From positions 2,288 to 8,982 of the forward strand of contig DOMU01000081.1 of the NCBI GenBank assembly GCA_003509305.1: a stretch of 6,695 bases of DNA, in the 5' to 3' direction. The translations under genes were made by a program, and so were the position numbers. This DNA comes from Desulfobulbaceae bacterium (GTDB lineage Bacteria; Desulfobacterota; Desulfobulbia; Desulfobulbales; Desulfocapsaceae). Below are positions 5,695 to 6,695 of the stretch, piece after piece (position 1 is the stretch's first letter; the number at the start of each line of letters is the position of its first letter). Under the pieces are notes generated by a model. The model had not been told where the DNA came from. It searched no databases and saw nothing but the letters and a program-made list of their open reading frames with translations.

Positions 5695-6609
5695 ATGAAC
5701 AGCGTGAAAATTTTCGTAGGCGTTCTGGTCATAGCGTTAGCCGCCCAAACCACGGCTCTGGCCGCCGCGCCAGAGCCAGTGGTGGTCAAACGTCCGAAGA
5801 CGCTGATGGCCACGCCGCCGGTCAATCCCAACCTCTCCAACGGCGGCACGCTGCCAAAAGGGGTACTGTATACCGCCCTGAACCCGGTCTTTGCCGACAA
5901 GAACCACAGCCAGGACGGCTTCACAGGCCCGGATACTTTTTCGCAAGCCTGGTTATTCAAACTGCGTTATGGCATCACCAACCGCCTTGAACTGAATTCA
6001 GTGCCGTCTTACGTCAACCTGAGCCGCAGCGATCCGACACCCGCGATCAAACATCTGGAAGGCTATGGCGACCAGTCGCTCGGCCTGAGCTATGCTTTTT
6101 ATAACCTCCACCAGGGAGCGCCTTTCGCCCTGTCTTTTTCCGCCGGCGTACTGCTGCCGACGGCGCCGGAAGGGGATAATCACCTGCCCGGCAATGCCGC
6201 CTGGGGTGGGCGGGCCAGCCTCGATTTCGGCAAATTCCTGACGCCGGACATCAAGTTCGACACTGGTTTTGTCGTCAGCGGCCCGTTCGAGCGCGGCAAC
6301 CAGGATGTCAAACGCGGCGAGCAGTACCAATGGAACGCGCAAATCCGCTATCTGTTCAACATCTGTGATATTGCCCTGGAAAGCTCGCTGGTCAGTAACG
6401 CTGCCGGTGACAAACGCACCCCGGCGGGTGACATCGATCTGAACAACGGTTCGACCGAATGGTTTATCGGCCCGTCGATGAACTTCGTCATCGACCGCTA
6501 TGATCTGTGGTTTGGTATTGGTATCTTCTTCCCTGTCTGGCAGGATATTGACAGCCCGGCAATGGTCGAAGATTATCAATTGGCCTTCAAGATTGGCAAG
6601 CTCTGGTAA
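5695..6609 (+). CDS. outer-membrane beta-barrel protein, MetA-pathway-of-phenol-degradation-like
   Basis: The frame is open from 5590, inside prfC, but the start at 5695 is fixed by CAGGAG five bases upstream and by the signal peptide that follows: MNSVKIF, a hydrophobic core VGVLVIALAAQ, and a cleavage site after ALA at about residue 23. The 304-residue product then shows alternating strands with aromatic girdles (WLFKLRYGITNRLELNSVPS, LGLSYAFYNL, FALSFSAGVLLPT, WFIGPSMNFVIDRYDLWFGI) and ends in Trp, as barrels inserted by the BAM machinery often do. The layout, with a GITNRLEL segment and an ALSFSAGVLLPT segment, is that of the Phenol_MetA_deg family (putative outer-membrane transporters whose name comes from one pathway). 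Substrate cannot be read from sequence. I infer no link to prfC beyond being next to it. There is no sign of truncation. Confidence 0.85.
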   Translation: MNSVKIFVGVLVIALAAQTTALAAAPEPVVVKRPKTLMATPPVNPNLSNGGTLPKGVLYTALNPVFADKNHSQDGFTGPDTFSQAWLFKLRYGITNRLELNSVPSYVNLSRSDPTPAIKHLEGYGDQSLGLSYAFYNLHQGAPFALSFSAGVLLPTAPEGDNHLPGNAAWGGRASLDFGKFLTPDIKFDTGFVVSGPFERGNQDVKRGEQYQWNAQIRYLFNICDIALESSLVSNAAGDKRTPAGDIDLNNGSTEWFIGPSMNFVIDRYDLWFGIGIFFPVWQDIDSPAMVEDYQLAFKIGKLW

Positions 6610-6695
6610 ACGTTCTCGGCGCCCGCCGTGAACGATAACGTTACCCGCTCGGCGCCGGAGAAGGGCAAATGGCAGGTGAATATCCGTGGCTCGCC
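6610..6695. other. 86-base right edge, no assignable gene
   Basis: No terminator with a T-run follows the barrel gene. The frame of the barrel gene continues open after its TAA to the window edge and contains a GTG at 6628 and the protein-like stretch GKWQVNIRGS, which faintly resembles the mature start of some OmpW-type barrels. There is no signal peptide or ribosome-binding site in front of it. It could be the start of a new gene, a remnant, or non-coding. CTCGGCGCC occurs twice here, and the palindromic GGCGCC cores could pair. Confidence 0.3.

Noticed and set aside
4479..5960. 493-codon minus-strand open frame across prfC
   Set aside because: It lies opposite the clear RF3 gene and part of the barrel gene; long antisense frames are common in GC-rich genes and the translation has no recognisable domain.
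5998..6579. 193-codon minus-strand open frame opposite the barrel gene
   Set aside because: The plus strand has a signal peptide, ribosome-binding site and barrel pattern, while this frame has none of these.
6616..6663. Inverted repeat of GGCGCC cores after the barrel gene
   Set aside because: The cores are themselves palindromic and common in GC-rich DNA, the pairing needs a bulge, and there is no T-run.

Overview
The window looks like chromosomal DNA from a Gram-negative bacterium. It has a signal-peptide-bearing outer-membrane beta-barrel gene, a release factor 3 gene of proteobacterial type and dTDP-rhamnose genes. The partial gene at the left edge resembles DUF3786, a family I associate with sulfate reducers and relatives (Desulfobacterota) among others. 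That is only a hint, and I cannot place the organism more precisely.

Layout. On the minus strand, reading right to left: rfbB (2824-3900, dTDP-glucose 4,6-dehydratase); an accessory stretch (about 990-2823); rfbC (395-943, dTDP-4-dehydrorhamnose 3,5-epimerase); and a partial DUF3786-like gene (1-362) whose upstream end is coupled to the rfbC stop. On the plus strand, diverging from rfbB: prfC (4053-5639, peptide chain release factor 3), then a MetA-pathway-of-phenol-degradation-like outer-membrane barrel (5695-6609), then 86 bases with no assignable gene.

The accessory stretch splits two genes that normally sit together in one rhamnose operon, and neither rfbA nor rfbD is in the window. It holds a RelB/DinJ-family antitoxin with a perfect Shine-Dalgarno and a perfect 12-bp inverted repeat upstream. 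Downstream of the antitoxin is a YoeB-family toxin gene that is not in the list of long open frames because codon 16, a conserved Trp, is an amber stop. All four expected catalytic residues are still encoded beyond the stop. A 53-bp tandem duplication lies exactly over the antitoxin/toxin junction and recreates the ATGA stop/start overlap. Next to it is a lone 269-residue protein that I do not recognise, with a predicted C-terminal membrane anchor and a His/Trp/Asn-rich central motif. Its DNA is visibly more AT-rich than the flanking genes. It may be preceded by a 27-codon open frame and a short palindrome.

How it works together. RfbB and RfbC catalyse steps 2 and 3 of dTDP-L-rhamnose synthesis for surface polysaccharide. 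The accessory stretch appears to be an acquired cargo segment containing a decayed toxin-antitoxin module and an unknown membrane-anchored protein, possibly defence-related. prfC and the barrel gene are ordinary housekeeping and envelope genes with no evident link to the cargo.
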